DNA of 64,000 nucleotides from Candidatus Gracilibacteria bacterium (GCA_010119145.1 JAACSU010000007.1:391869-455868), one strand, 5' to 3'. Positions 9,943 to 22,505 are shown, numbered from the stretch's first letter. The notes: generated by a model not told the origin, from the letters alone. Numbers and translations are program-made.

Positions 9943-11314
9943 ATTTCCAGTTAAAATACTGTTCCAGTCCAAGTCTTTCATCATCAAATTGAAAGAGTTG
10001 TCATTGTGTATGCAGTCGAGCTAGTACTCAATTCACTATTTTTTGTGAAACATCAGTCCCATAAATGTTTTTCTTTTTCATTTTTATATTTCAAATAGCT
10101 CCATTAACTATTTCAGCTATAAGTCAGGCATTTATAGGTGGAGCAATGATATTTGCTCACTCTAAAATAGTTTCAGTTCGATCTGATCCAAATCTAATAG
10201 TAACACATGGTGTTTCAACTATATTAGCTTCTTCTTGCATACTCCCACTATCTGTAACGACTGCACCTGCTTTTGATATCATATCTATTACTTCATGATG
10301 ATGAGCGAGAGCTTTACCATACGCAAAATTATTTGGGTATTTTTTTACGAGATTTTCTATATCATCTCGTAAGCCATAACTATCTATAGCAAATTCACTA
10401 GCATAGAGTCCAAGAAAACAAACATAGACTCCTTGTTCTACTAGTTTTTTAATTCCATGATAAATTGCGAGGAAACGTTCCTTTTTCTCACAATTTTCTC
10501 TTCTATGTATGGTTACAAAAATGAAATCTTTTCATTTCATAGTAGGAAACTGTTCAAAAGCTTTTGAAAGAGATATTTTCTTTTTTGAAATTTCAATAGC
10601 ATCAGCAATAGTATTTCCAGTTACTTCCATATTCTCTTTAGGAAATCATTCACGTTTGAGTGTCTTGAGATAGAGTTCGTGAGGGAGTGCAAAATACCCA
10701 GCTGATGGTTCAACTCCTCTTGTATCAAACTGTTCAGGATATGGTTCTATACTCCCAAGTTCATAAATATCTGGATTTTGAAGCATTTTATAATATTTTT
10801 CCCAATCGAATTTCCCAGCCTCATAGTCTGTAAAGAGTTTATGAAAAAACTCTCTATTAGGTGTAAATGTTCGAATACCTGCTTCTACGTGCACTACAGA
10901 AAATTTATTAAGAAACGCTGCTTTATCAGCTGTTGTAGCTGTTAGTGTATCGCCATGTACGTAGGGAACTGGTATTTTTTTGTATTCTTCATTAATTTCA
11001 ATAAGAATATTTCCAAGTCTTTCTATAATAAGAGAGTATTTTTGATGAAGTTTCCCAGTAATATTAAGATTTATATCAACTATCATTCCAAACTCTTCGA
11101 GCACTCACTGAGAGAGATTGTAGTCATAGTGCTGACCTGTATGAATTAAAACAACGAGTTCTCCTCTTTTTTTAAGTTCTATATACAAAGGAGCTTGTTT
11201 TATGATATCTGGCTTAGTAGCAATCATAATTATATGAGCATATCTCTTAGGATTTGATCTCATTTCAATCCAAAATCAATCTCGAACTTGTATTTGTTTT
11301 TCTTCTGAAGTCAT
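9941..11314 (-). CDS. wecB: UDP-N-acetylglucosamine 2-epimerase
   Basis: This 457-residue enzyme interconverts UDP-GlcNAc and UDP-ManNAc for surface polysaccharides. Signatures include TKPDIIKQAPLYIEL near the N-terminus, HTGQHYDYNLSQ, YVHGDTLTATTADKAAFLN, VVHVEAGIRTF, and the C-terminal TDSGSMQEEANIVETPCVTI with RFGSDRTETILEGANII. Family members are usually about 360-390 residues, so there is extra sequence, probably the insert after HVEAGIRT (FTPNREFFHKLFTDYEAGK and onward). It is a single gene, not in a polysaccharide cluster. Confidence 0.9.
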
Positions 11315-11539
11315 GAAGAGTTTATAAAAAAATATTGTACAGCAGTATGCTCAAGAATCATCAAATTGCAAAATAAGTTTATACTATAATATTTAGTTTT
11401 ATCAATGTTGTAATTTTTGACATTTCCCAGTTAATAAGTAAATTTATTCTTAATTCATAGTGAAACCGCATTTTACAACAGACTCTTAAAGTATCATAAT
11501 TTTTCCTAGTAAACATTATATATCATTAATATTAGTCTC

Positions 11540-13138
11540 ATGAATACAGATAATTCATATTGAAAAAATAAGAATATTTTTTTGAGTTTCAAAGCATTTA
11601 CACTCGTTGAATTGATAGTGGTTATTACTATTTTAGCAATTTTATGAACCATATGATTTATCTCCATAGGATGATATACATTAATGGCTCGAGAAAGTGC
11701 TAGAATATCTGACATGAGTATGATTTCTAGGGCTCTAGATCTTACGTATTTAGAGAATAATTTTTATCCTGATACAGCAAGCTGAATTACTGTCACATAC
11801 TCAGGTTCCACACTTTGGACACAATGATTCTTTACGGAAGAAGTAAGAGCGAATACAAATAGAATTTCTCAAACACCTAGTGAAAAGTTAACATGAAAAC
11901 CATATATTTATTCTGTAACATATAATCGACAAGAATATCAACTTGCTGGTTGATCAGAAAGCTGAGGTCCAACGGCATTGAACTCTCTTGTACCTGAAAC
12001 AAATGCCTTTTTCTCTCGAGCCATTGTCAGATGAAACTATAACTGAGCAATTTTATGAAAAAATATCAGTGATAGACTTCATATTTTTTGAGTACCAAGT
12101 ATCATAACTAAAAATATTGATTCTGTAGACATTGTTGATTTAATTAATCAAAAATGATTTGTTTTGGATTGATATTGAGCTCTTCCTAACTCTTTTGCAA
12201 CTAATACTGGAGCTATACTATGAGAAGTGAATTTTACACCATCAAACGCATGAAATGTATTAATTTTTGATGGGACACCTGAAGAGTTGATAAGTTATTC
12301 TTGAGCACTTTTAGTTGCACAAAAAAGTTATGATTTATATAATTGAACTGGTATAAATAACCATAAGTCACTTAATCCTTATATAGTTATTAATCCTTCT
12401 ACTTCGACAAATCAACAAAAGATTGTTCACTCTACTCTCCTTTCTCTCTCTACAAATAAAACAGTATCTCCTTGAATTGAGTCAATCTTGTTAACTGGAG
12501 TAAGTAATCATAATCCTACTAATGAACCTGAGGTAGTTGAAGAAGTTGTAGTAGATAATAGTTATTGTTATAATCCAACTAATATTGGTACGATATGACT
12601 TGCATGAACTGTATGTGATGGAATGCTTATAGTAAGTGATGTTGGACTCAGTAACGTATCATCTCCAGATAGATGATGAAATGGACAGTACTGAATCACT
12701 GGCCCAGATTCAAATTTTTATACTTTTACAGATTCACAATATAATGTCTTTACTTGAATTGTAACTAATATGGAGTGATTATTTAGAAGATCTAATTTTA
12801 ATTGAGATATTGGATATTGGGATGTAAGTAATGTAGTCAATATGCATAGTCTATTTAGAGAAACTACAGCATTTAATCAAGATATTAGTGGCTGGGATGT
12901 TTCGAGCGTCACTAATATGTTTGAAATGGTGAGAGAATCTGTAACTTTTAGTAGTAACATTTGATCTTGGGATGTTAGTAATGTAACAAATATGAGTGCT
13001 ATGTTTAGAGATTCTTGAAGTTTTAATCAAAATCTTACATGATGGTGCGTATCTAATTTTGCGGTCTCTTCAAGTGATTTTGCAAGGGATAGTATTTTGC
13101 AAGCTTGAAATAGACCAATCTGGGGAACATGTCCTTAA
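11540..13138 (+). CDS. Pilin-like protein with BspA/DUF285-type repeats
   Basis: This 532-residue protein begins with a short basic leader and a class III signal, [20 protein letters not shown], at residues 18-37. That is the prepilin peptidase site and hydrophobic alpha-1 helix of type IV pilins and pseudopilins. The middle is beta-rich and not recognised. The C-terminal 130 residues carry DUF285 repeats of bacterial surface proteins, for example [20 protein letters not shown] and [15 protein letters not shown]. The combination suggests a surface-exposed pilus or pseudopilus subunit tipped with an adhesion module. DprA follows, consistent with DNA uptake or host contact, but no other pilus genes are nearby. 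Confidence 0.85.
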
Positions 13139-13148
13139 ATACTTATCA

Positions 13149-13175
13149 ATTATTATTATTATTATTATTATTATT
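13149..13175. repeat. (ATT)9 microsatellite
   Basis: Nine perfect ATT units lie 11 bases after the stop of the pilin-like gene and 79 bases before dprA. Repeat number could vary between cells by slippage. The remaining intergenic bases are AT-rich with no clear terminator. Confidence 0.9.
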
Positions 13176-13253
13176 TAAACAAATATTTAATTTCAGTTTT
13201 ACATAAGTGTTTATTTGTATATATTTAGTGTATATGAATAATTATAAACTACA

Positions 13254-14336
13254 ATGATTGAAAAAAAATATTTTGTGTACCTTCATTGGATATGACTCAC
13301 TCAGAGAGATTTATGATTAATATTTTGTAAAATAGAATCTTTTGCTAAGGCACAAGAAGTATATGATAATATATCAAGTTCATTATTAGCTCAATATATT
13401 AACGACTCAAAGAGAAGGGATAAAATAATGGAGAGAAAACAGATTATAAAAACAAAACTCATTGACGAAGTAATAAATAAATTATGAGTAAAAATTATTA
13501 TTAAGTGGGAAGAATTATATCCAAAATCTCTTAATGATATTCCTCATAGTCCATTTATCCTATATGTTCGATGAGAAATACCTCAAAGTGATATGTTTTG
13601 AGTCGTTGGAACTCGAAAAATAAGTACATATGGAAAATCCGTTATTGAAAAAATAGTCCCTGATATATCTAATGTATTTCCCATCGTTTCAGGCTGAGCT
13701 GCAGGTTGTGATAGCCTCGCTCATAAGTGTGCTATTGATGCTTGAAATAAAACTATTGTAGTTGTTTGAACATGAATTGATCAGACATATCCAGTTTGAA
13801 ATGCTAAACTTTTTCAAGATATAGTGAACAATGGATGAGCCATTTTGAGTATTTTTCCAATTAATGAACCATGAAATCCATATAATTTTCCAGTTCGAAA
13901 TGAAATAGTTGTCGGTTTGAGTAGGGGAGTACTTCTTATTGAGGCTCAGGAAAAATCATGAAGTATGATCACAGCAGCTTTGACACTAGATTTATGAAAA
14001 GACTTATTTAGTGTTCCGTGAAATATTTTTCACTCTCAGTCAACATGAACCAACCTTCTTATTAAAAAATGAGAAGCTAAGTGTGTATTATCTTCAGTTC
14101 ATGTATTAGAGGAATACCAAAACTCAGTTAAACAATCATTTCATGCTCAGATACTTCCACTATTATGATGAATAGAGCTAGAAATATATAATCTTATATC
14201 ATTAGAAGAGCAAACTGCAGATATGATAGCTGATTCATTGGATAAAAAGGCAAGTGAAATATGACTACAGCTTACACTTTTAGAGCTAAAAAAATGTATC
14301 AAAAAAAATATTTCTTGAAAATATGTACTTGTGTAA
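13254..14336 (+). CDS. dprA: DNA processing protein DprA
   Basis: This 360-residue protein loads RecA on incoming single-stranded DNA during natural transformation. The Rossmann-like core is clear: FGVVGTRKISTYGKSVIEK, PIVSGGAAGCDSLAHKCAID, GNKTIVVVGTGIDQTYPVGN, GGAILSIFPINEPGNPYNFP and RNEIVVGLSRGVLLIEAQEK. A C-terminal helical domain follows. The upstream ATG at 13234 opens a different, short frame, so I chose the ATG at 13254, which gives MIEKKYFVYLHWIGLTQRD like other family N-termini. It stands after a pilin-like gene, fitting a competence role. Confidence 0.94.
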
Positions 14337-14404
14337 CTTAGATTTTTAATTTCAAAAAATATAGATACAATCTCTTTGATCCTATATTTTTAGATATATA
14401 TTAT

Positions 14405-15316
14405 ATGCTGTTACAGCTGGAAGTCGTATTGTTTCTGATTTCATTTTTTTATATCCTTTTCTTTCTTTGAGATAGATTATTTTTGGTATACAAAAGAAAA
14501 AAAACAGCACAATTAGAAAAAGAAGAAAAATCAATACTCAGAGCAAAAATTCGAGAAGATAATGAAAAACTTGAAAATGCTGTGATAAAAAATAATCAAA
14601 AAAAATCAAAAAAGAAGCAGAATAAACAAAGTTCAGAATCAATTAAATCAGAAGTTCAAAAAACAGTCATAACTCAAGAACAATGAGAATGATTAAGAGA
14701 AACTGCAAAAAGAGCTCAAATTCATATTTCCAGATGATATTTTGAAAGTGCGAGACTGCTTATAGTTGAGTGACTAGCACTAAAGAAAGAGGATAAAGAG
14801 CTTAATCTTTTACTTGCTGATGTATATGAACGTGAAAAAAAATACCAAAATGCAGCTTATATTTATAAAGATGTCATAGATATTTATGGAGAAGAGCTCT
14901 ATACACTGCAAAGATTATGAAATATTCATGTACTTTTAGATGAGACTCAAAAAGCGATAGAAATATATGAAATTGCTCAATTAAAGGACAAATCTAATAC
15001 TGAAATACTAGATATACTTGCTCATCTTTATATTGAAATTTGAGAATTCAAAAAAGCGCTTAAATATGCTTGAGCATATCTTAAAGAGAAACCAAGAAAT
15101 GCTGAAAAATTGAGTATCAAAGCATACGCATTAGAAAAATTATGAAAAACCTTGGAGGCAATCAAATGTTATGAGTTAGTATTACAGGTTCAACCTTATA
15201 ATACAGAGATACAAGATAGAGTAAAAGCTTTAGAAAAAAAACAAAATGAAGCTGAACAAAATGATGCAAAATCTCTGCAGTCAACTCCTGTACAAGATGA
15301 AAAAAATAGTTTTTAA
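14405..15316 (+). CDS. Membrane-anchored TPR protein
   Basis: This 303-residue protein has one N-terminal membrane segment (residues 2-24) and a strongly basic, Lys/Glu/Gln-rich linker (25-90). At least five tetratricopeptide-like repeats follow from about residue 95, for example NAAYIYKDVIDIYGE and KALKYAGAYLKEKPRNAEK and AIKCYELVLQVQPYNTE. TPR proteins act as scaffolds. The partner is unknown. The C-terminus is low-complexity. Confidence 0.8.
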
Positions 15317-15352
15317 CAACTTTTCTACATAAAAAAGTATTTTACATAGAAT

Positions 15353-15386
15353 AATATTCTCTCTTGCACTGAGAGAATATTTTTTT
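15353..15386 (+). terminator. Terminator after the TPR gene
   Basis: AATATTCTCTC, loop TTGCACT and GAGAGAATATT form an eleven-base-pair stem followed by a T-run ending near 15386. Confidence 0.9.
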
Positions 15387-15422
15387 AGTCTATTGTCATA
15401 TCAATTTCTTTTTACTATACCA

Positions 15423-16760
15423 ATGCTCAAAATACCTCCATTTAGTTTAGAAGCTGAACAATCAGTTCTTTGAAGTCTTCTTATTGATAAAGACGGATTT
15501 ATTATAATTTGAGACTTATTGCAAGCCGAGGATTTCTATGCAGATTCAAATGTGAAAATTTATGAGGTTATGTTTGATCTTTACAAGTTTAATAAACCTA
15601 TAGATCTCATAACTGTGCGAGAAAAACTGGATGATAAAAAACTTCTTGATTCTATCGGCTGAATCTCTTATCTCGCAGAACTTACTGAGATAGTACCAAC
15701 ATCTGCAAATATATTTGAGTATGCTCAAATTGTAAAAAATAAAGCTGTACTTCGAAGACTTATTAAATCTTGAAACGAAATAGTATCTCTTTGATATCAA
15801 GAAGATGAACCTATTAACGAACTTTTAGAAAAATCTGAAAAATCACTTTTCCAAGTCACTCAAACTTTTATTAAAAATAAACTCGTTCATATTACTGATA
15901 TTCTTACTCAAAGATATGAAGAGTTTGCAGAGATTCATGAAAATCCTGAACTTGTTACGCTTCATAGACTCCAAACAGGGTTTAAAGGTATGGATCATAA
16001 ATTAACTGGACTCAAAGGTTGAGATATGGTTATTCTCGCTGCAAGACCCTCTATGTGAAAGACCGCACTCGCTCTTAATTTGGCTCAAAATATTTGATTT
16101 GCGAAAAAATCAGTAGCTATATTTTCTCTTGAGATGAGTAAAGAGCAACTCACTGATCGTATGATTGCGAGTGCTATGGGAATAGACAGTTGGAAGCTAC
16201 AAAAATGAGAGCTTGAAGATTCAGAGTTTGCAAAAATATGAGAAGCTATGGAGCGCCTTTCAGCTGCGGATATATACATTGATGATAGTGCTGGTGGGAA
16301 TCTCGTAGATCTTAAAAGTAAGGCTCGAAGACTCAAAATGGAGAGTAATCTCAATCTCATAATCATTGATTATCTTCAACTCATGAGTAATGGGAACTCT
16401 ATGAATCGTGTTCAAGAGGTATCTGAAATATCACGAGGAATCAAGTCTCTGGCTCGAGAACTTGATGTGCCAATTATTGCACTGTCTCAGCTCTCAAGAG
16501 CTGTAGAATCTCGTCCAGATAAACGTCCAGTTCTTTCAGATCTCAGAGAATCTGGATCTATCGAACAAGATGCTGATATTGTTATGATGATTTATCGAGA
16601 AGATTATTATGATGAATTTACAGAACGTAAATGACTTACAGATATTTTTATCCGTAAAAACCGTAACGGTCCTATTTGAGCTGTGCAGCTCATGTTTCAG
16701 AAAAATAATCAAAAATTTGTTGAAGTTGAGACAAATATGCAACCACAAGAAGATTATTAA
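15423..16760 (+). CDS. dnaB: Replicative DNA helicase DnaB
   Basis: This 445-residue hexameric helicase unwinds DNA at the replication fork. The N-terminal domain begins [20 protein letters not shown]. The RecA-like motor has Walker [17 protein letters not shown] near residue 206-221, [13 protein letters not shown], Walker [32 protein letters not shown], and [17 protein letters not shown] with KNRNGPIG. Length is normal and no intein is present. Its GKT glycine is a TGA codon. Confidence 0.96.
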
Positions 16761-16838
16761 TATTTACAGAGTGTTTTTTTGCATTCCTGCGGGAATCGTG
16801 ATAGCATATATAAGTATTTTATTACTTATTTATATATT

Positions 16839-17042
16839 ATGACTTGGAAGAATGCATTTCATAGAGTGTACAAGAAAGAATGTGAACCAATGGGGCAACT
16901 TACATATTGGATGTTATTTATTGCATGTGGATTCACCTATGTAGTTGGTACAGTTTCTGGAGCAGCTACTGCATCGTATGCACTCATAGTACAAAACCCA
17001 GAAATTGCTTCGAGTTCTTGGCTCGTTAATGGTATGTTTTAA
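16839..17042 (+). CDS. Small single-span membrane protein
   Basis: This 67-residue protein (MTWKNAFHRVYKKECEPMGQ...) has a basic N-terminus and one hydrophobic helix near residues 24-48, rich in Gly, Ala and Thr. I do not recognise it. A longer upstream start at 16779 is possible but adds a sequence without RBS. It sits between dnaB and valS and has its own terminator. Confidence 0.6.
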   Translation: MTWKNAFHRVYKKECEPMGQLTYWMLFIACGFTYVVGTVSGAATASYALIVQNPEIASSSWLVNGMF

Positions 17043-17071
17043 GGAAGAATTCCTCAAACTCGATTTTGAAA

Positions 17072-17112
17072 AAATAACTTTGTTGCTATCATAGTACAAA
17101 GTTATTTTTTTA
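17072..17112 (+). terminator. Terminator before valS
   Basis: AAATAACTTTG at 17072-17082 pairs with CAAAGTTATTT at 17097-17107 across a 14-base loop, followed by a T-run to 17112. Confidence 0.85.
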
Positions 17113-17125
17113 TTGTAGAACACGA

Positions 17126-19780
17126 ATGGAATTTCCTAAAAAATATGATCCTAAGAGTTTTGAATCATCTACTTATAAGCATTGGGAAACATCTGGTGCA
17201 TTTCAACCTGGTGAATCTATTACTGGTGATAGTTTCTATATACCTATGCCACCACCTAACGTAACAAGTGTTTTACATGTTGGTCACTCTGTTATGCTTA
17301 CGCTTGAGGATATAATGACTCGATATCACAGAATGAAGTGAGATACAACACTCCTCTTACCTTGAACAGACCATGCAGGTATTTCTACACAAGTGAAAGT
17401 AGAGCAAAAACTTGCAGCAGAATGAATAGATAAATCTAAGCTTTCAAGAGAAGAATTTTTGGCTGAATGTTGGAATTGGAATACAGAATATGGAGGTAAA
17501 ATCCAAAATCAATTTAGAAAGATGTGAACGAGTTGTGATTGGACTCAAGAAAAATTCACACTCGATGATGATATGAATAAAAGAGTCGTGAAGGCATTTA
17601 ATGTGCTCTATGAAAAATGACTCATTTATCAAGGGGAGTATATGGTGAACTACGACCCAGTTCTTAAAACTGTCGTATCTGACCAAGAAGTAATACATAA
17701 GGAAGAAGCTGGAAAACTCTATTATGTAACATATTTTGTTGCGTGAAGTGATAATGAAGTTATTGTTGCGACAACTCGACCAGAAACTATTTTATGAGAT
17801 GAAGCCGTAGCAGTTCATCCAAAAGATAAACGATATAAAAAACTTCTTAAAGCTGGGAAAAGGCTTATTCTTCCTATAGTGAATAAAGAAATACCACTTA
17901 TTGCTGATGAGATGGTAGACATGGAGTTTGGTTCTGGTGCAGTAAAAATCACTCCAGCACATGATGCGAGTGATTTTGAAGTAGGGAAAAGACATGATCT
18001 CCCTCTCAATAACATTGTTATTGAAAAAGATGGAACTATGAGCGCAATAGCTTGAATTTTCGCAGGTCAAGATTTCATGACAGCACGTGATAATATTGTT
18101 GAACTCCTAAGAAGTAAATGAAATCTTCTAAGAGAAGAGGATCATGTATCCAAAGTTGGTTACTGAGAAAGAACATGAGCAAAGATAGAAACTATTATAT
18201 CGAAACAATGGTTTGTAAAAATAGAACCAATTGCGAAGAAAGTAATTTCTGGATACAAAAAGAAAGATTTTGAAATACTTCCAAAAAGATATATGAAAAC
18301 ATTTGAAGATTGGATGTTTAATCTGAGAGATTGGTGTATATCACGACAATTACAGTGGGGTCACCAACTTCCAGTTTGGTATACAGATGCGTGAGAAGTT
18401 ATAGTTGCAGAATCACAAGAAGAAGCGCAAAACAAAGCCTGAGCTTGAGTAAATCTTACCCAAGATGCTGACGTGCTTGATACATGGTTTTCAAGTGCCC
18501 TATGGCCATTTGCTACACTATGATTTGATATGTGGGGTTGAGAACAGCCAGATTTATTTAAAAAGTTCTATCCTGCTCAGGTTTTAGAGACATGACATGA
18601 TATAATTTTCTTCTGGGTGATCAGAATGCTATTGTTTTGATATGAGTTTACAGATCAAACTCCATTTAAAACGGTCTACTTACATGGACTTGTAAAAGAT
18701 AAGCACTGAAGAAAAATGAGTAAATCACTTTGAAATGGAGTTAATCCAATTGATATGATAGACCTATATGGGACTGACGCGCTAAGAATGACACTCTCTA
18801 TTTGAAATACACCATGAAATGATCTTAAGTTTGATGAGGAAAATGTAAAAAATAATCAGATTTTCATAAATAAGTTATGGAATGCTTCTCGATTTGTTCA
18901 CGGAAATATTTCATCAGATGAATTTGATTTTGAAGCAGCTCATACTACACTTAAAAATAATTTTCAGACTCTCCTTGTTCATGAGAAATGGATACTATCA
19001 AAACTTGTTGAGTTGACTGAACTTGTTACCGAATCTATGGAAAACTATAGTTTTTCAGATGCAGGACAAGAGCTCTATGTGTTTACAAAAAATAGTTTTT
19101 GTGATTATTATATTGAAGAATTTAAACTTTCTAAGACAAGTTCTAAGCACGGTGAAACTGTTATTAGATATGCTATGGGAGTCTTGCTCAAGCTATGGCA
19201 TCCATATATCCCTTTTGTATCAGAAGAACTATACAAAAAACTTTGATTCTCTGGAGATCTCATAGTTGCTCCTTGGCCTAAAGTCGAGATAGAATCTGAC
19301 CAGGAAGCTATTAAAGCTCATGAATTATTTGTTGAGATTGTAAAAGAGGTACGAAAACTCAGAGCTGAGAATAATATTATGCCTAATAAAAGTATTAAGC
19401 TCAAAATCTACGCAAAAAATAAAAATGCAGAAATACTGGAACCAACTTTAAATATATTAAGTTGAATTCTAAAATCAGACGAAACTGAAATTATTGATAA
19501 AAAACTTACTGATCCAAACCTAGTCTACAGTGTTATTAAGGCTTGAGTTGAGGTATATGTTGATACAGCAAATGCTCTCGACCTTGATTCAGAGAGACTC
19601 AGACTCAAAGAGCAGATACTTGATACAAAAGAGTATATAAGTATTCTAGATAAAAAACTTCTTAACGAATCATTTGTGAGAAATGCACCGAAGAATCTGG
19701 TTCATGAAGAAATGAAGAAAAAAGAACAAGCAAAACAAAAACTTGAAAAACTTAAAGATAAATTAAAAAATATCTCATAG
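17126..19780 (+). CDS. valS: Valyl-tRNA synthetase
   Basis: This 884-residue class I synthetase charges tRNA-Val. The HIGH-type motif is HVGHS at 51-55, preceded by [22 protein letters not shown] follows. The CP1 editing domain carries [20 protein letters not shown]. The KMSKS loop is at 530-534 within RKMSKSLGNGVNPID. The anticodon-binding domain and a C-terminal coiled coil ([15 protein letters not shown]) complete the normal architecture. The TDHAG pattern and the C-terminal coil favour ValRS over IleRS. No leader attenuator is seen upstream. Confidence 0.95.
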
Positions 19781-19783
19781 AAT

Positions 19784-21058
19784 ATGATAAAAAAAATTTG
19801 GATTATAATAATCCTCTTTTTTTCTTTATGGCACTCAAGCTACGCCATAAATGAAATATATATAGATTCTAAAATACAAACTTTAGAAAATCTCATAGAG
19901 TGAGAAACCATTGAATATAAAACAAATTTAATTCAGTATCTTATTTCTGAAATAAATACTCGACTTTCTCAAAATCCAAATATAAAAAATAGAGATGATA
20001 TTTTGTATTTTAAATATAATTTAAAATATATGCTGAGCAACTTGTGAGAAAAAACACACTCTAATGTTATAGTCTCTCACAGCGCTCTCTCTTTGAAGTT
20101 TATAAAATGAGAAAATCACAGTTCTTTGATACAAATAAATAAAGAAGCTTTAAAAAAAACTCAAAGTGTTTTTATTTTCAGAGGTAAAGAAGATTTTTCA
20201 AGAGATGAGATGATTCAGATTGCTCTTGAAATAAAAAATATAAATCCACAAATACTCATATTTATAGATCAAGAAGGATGACAGATTCATAGGTTTGTAG
20301 ATTTTCCTTCTACTGAAGAATTGCAGTCAATCTTAAATACATTTTTTGTCAAAATACGAATGCAATCAATGAGTACAGAGAGTCTTAGTACTATGAATTC
20401 TTTATTTGATACAAAAAAACTTTATTTTTATCCGAGCCTTCAAGATCTTTGAAAAACATACAATTCTATACAAGATGAAATGAGTAAAAAATATTTTCTT
20501 GAAATAGCTGCGTATATAAGAATGAATTCACTGAAGCAAGTATGAGTAAATACTTATTGACTCGTTATGGATTTAGATGACTGAAACCCAGTAATATCTT
20601 GATATGACAGAAGTTTTAGTTCAGAGATTCTTGATTTTAAAATGCTTATAAATGCTTTTATTCTCTCAAGTGAAGTACTAGAGATGAGTTTATATTGAAA
20701 GCATTTCCCATGACACGGTATATGAGATACAGATTCTCATATATGAATATTAGATATTTCATGATTTCCAAAATATACACAAAAAAATATTGATGTGTTT
20801 AGTTATTTTTTATCTACTTATTCTTCAATTCAAAGGGGAATTATGGTAGGACATATGTATGTGTGAAATAATTTCATAAATGAGTTCAATAGAACTTTAG
20901 ATACAGCAAATTATATTATAACTGATGACCTTTCCATGCAGTGATATTTGCAGGCAACAGGTGTTAAAAAATCTCAGTCATTTTTTTCTACTGATACTAT
21001 TATGTGAAGAAATAATATCATCAGACTTTGAAATACTTCAAGTGCTAATATAAAATAG
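19784..21058 (+). CDS. Exported glycoside hydrolase family 3 protein (NagZ-like)
   Basis: This 424-residue protein has an N-terminal signal peptide (MIKKIWIIIILFFSLWHSSYA). The GH3 core is seen in ILIFIDQEGGQIHRF, with the substrate-binding Asp and Arg, in GKHFPGHGIGDTDSH, the beta-N-acetylglucosaminidase loop, and in IQRGIMVGHMYV and YIITDDLSMQGY, where the Asp matches the NagZ nucleophile position. It would cleave N-acetylglucosamine from muropeptides outside the cytoplasm. Sequence divergence is high and the N-terminal 120 residues are not recognised. It starts three bases after valS. Confidence 0.8.
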
Positions 21059-21135
21059 GGTATTAAATCAATTTTAGCTTTAAAAACTCTAAAAAATCAC
21101 TATACTCAGCGAAATTATTTGTTTATATTATATTC

Positions 21136-22221
21136 ATGAAGATAGGTATTGTGTGACTTCCAAACGTTGGTAAATCGACTCTATTTAATGCGCTTACTAA
21201 AAATTATGGAGCTGATGCTCAAAATTTTCCATTTTGTACCATTGAACCTAATGTTGGACTTGTAAATGTACATGATGAAAGACTTGAGAAAATTCGAGTT
21301 GCTGTTAATGGAGCAAAAATTATTCCAGCAAGTTGTGAATTTATAGATATTGCCTGAATAGTTAAATGAGCGAGCGAAGGAGAGTGAATGGGGAATAAAT
21401 TTCTAGCTAATATTCGAGAAGCTGATGCTATTCTTCAAGTAGTACGTATTTTTGAAAATGGAGATATTATCCATGTACATGGTGAAGTAAATCCCAAAAA
21501 TGATATAGAAGTTATTAATGCAGAGCTTATTATTGCTGATATTGAAACTACTACAAAGAGAATCCAATCTGAATCAAAAAAAGCACGTTCTGATAAAGAA
21601 CTCCTAGAAAAAGTTAAAACATTAGAACTTGCTTTAGAGTGATTAGAAGCTGGTAATCTTGTATCTTCTATGCCTTGGAGTGATGAACAAAAACTTCATT
21701 TAAGAGATTCTCATTTACTGACTAATAAACAATTTGTTTATGCATGTAATGTTTCAGAAGAAATGATGGATTCAACATCTGATGAGCTCAAAAAAATTAT
21801 CTGAGTTCAAGATGCAAATACGCAAGTAGTTTCTATTTGTGCGAAACTTGAAGAGGATATGTTAGAAATGAGCCTTGAAGAAAAAAAAGAATTTCTCGAT
21901 GACATGGAACTTGTTTCAACTGGACTGGATAATCTCATTAAAGCAAGTTATGACGCACTATGACTTCAATATTATTTTACTGCATGAGAACAAGAAGTGA
22001 GAGCGTGGACTGTAAAAAAATGAGCTTCTGCTCCTCAGGCAGCTTGAGTGATCCACACTGATTTTGAAAAATGATTTATCAAAGCTGACGTAGTTAAAGC
22101 AACGGATATCATTGAACATGGAGGCTGGTCAAAAGCTCGAGAAGCTTGAAAAGTAAAACTTGAAGGAAAAGACTATATCGTACAAGATGGAGATGTGATG
22201 CTCTTTAAGTTCAGTAAATAA
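21136..22221 (+). CDS. ychF: Redox-regulated ATPase/GTPase YchF
   Basis: This 361-residue Obg-family P-loop protein has G1 [18 protein letters not shown] at 4-21, the [19 protein letters not shown] segment typical of YchF, G3 FIDIAGIVKGASEGEGMGN and a coiled-coil insert near 130-170. The C-terminal TGS-like domain includes [19 protein letters not shown] and RSA-like [15 protein letters not shown]. YchF binds ribosomes and prefers ATP. Length is normal. Its terminator lies just past the stop. Confidence 0.95.
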
Positions 22222-22229
22222 GAAACAAA

Positions 22230-22260
22230 AAAAGAAGCAGCTTAGGCTGCTTCTTTTTTA
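22230..22260. terminator. Shared bidirectional terminator
   Basis: AAGAAGCAGC, loop TTAG and GCTGCTTCTT with flanking A and T runs. It ends ychF on the plus strand. On the minus strand the loop TAA is the stop codon of the convergent small gene. Confidence 0.9.
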
Positions 22261-22505
22261 TTTTCTAGAATATTATTTCAATCAAATCTAATTTCTAATT
22301 CTTTTATTCAGAAGTCTACAAAGTATATTCATTCCTTTGAATCTCAATTCCTTGATGTATTATATATTACTTTTGGTCTAGCTTCATCTAGTAGCAAAAT
22401 TTCCATAGCTTTATTGGCCACCCAATCCTGTAATTTGGAATTTTCTCTGATATTCCATACACCTGCATCTAGTTCTTCTTCAACATTATGTTCTATTCAG
22501 TTCAT
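22242..22505 (-). CDS. Hypothetical 87-residue protein
   Basis: I do not recognise this protein (MNGIEHNVEEELDAGVWNIR...). It is acidic, soluble-looking, and encodes four Gly by TGA. Its ATG overlaps the end of the methyltransferase gene by 13 bases, suggesting translational coupling. Its last codons KKEAA and stop lie inside the hairpin shared with ychF. Confidence 0.6.

Noticed and set aside
13139-13253. A CRISPR-like repeat from the ATT tract
   Set aside because: The unit is three bases with no spacers; it is a simple microsatellite.
13234-13320. ATG at 13234 as the dprA start
   Set aside because: That frame reaches TAA at 13318. The DprA frame begins with the ATG at 13254.
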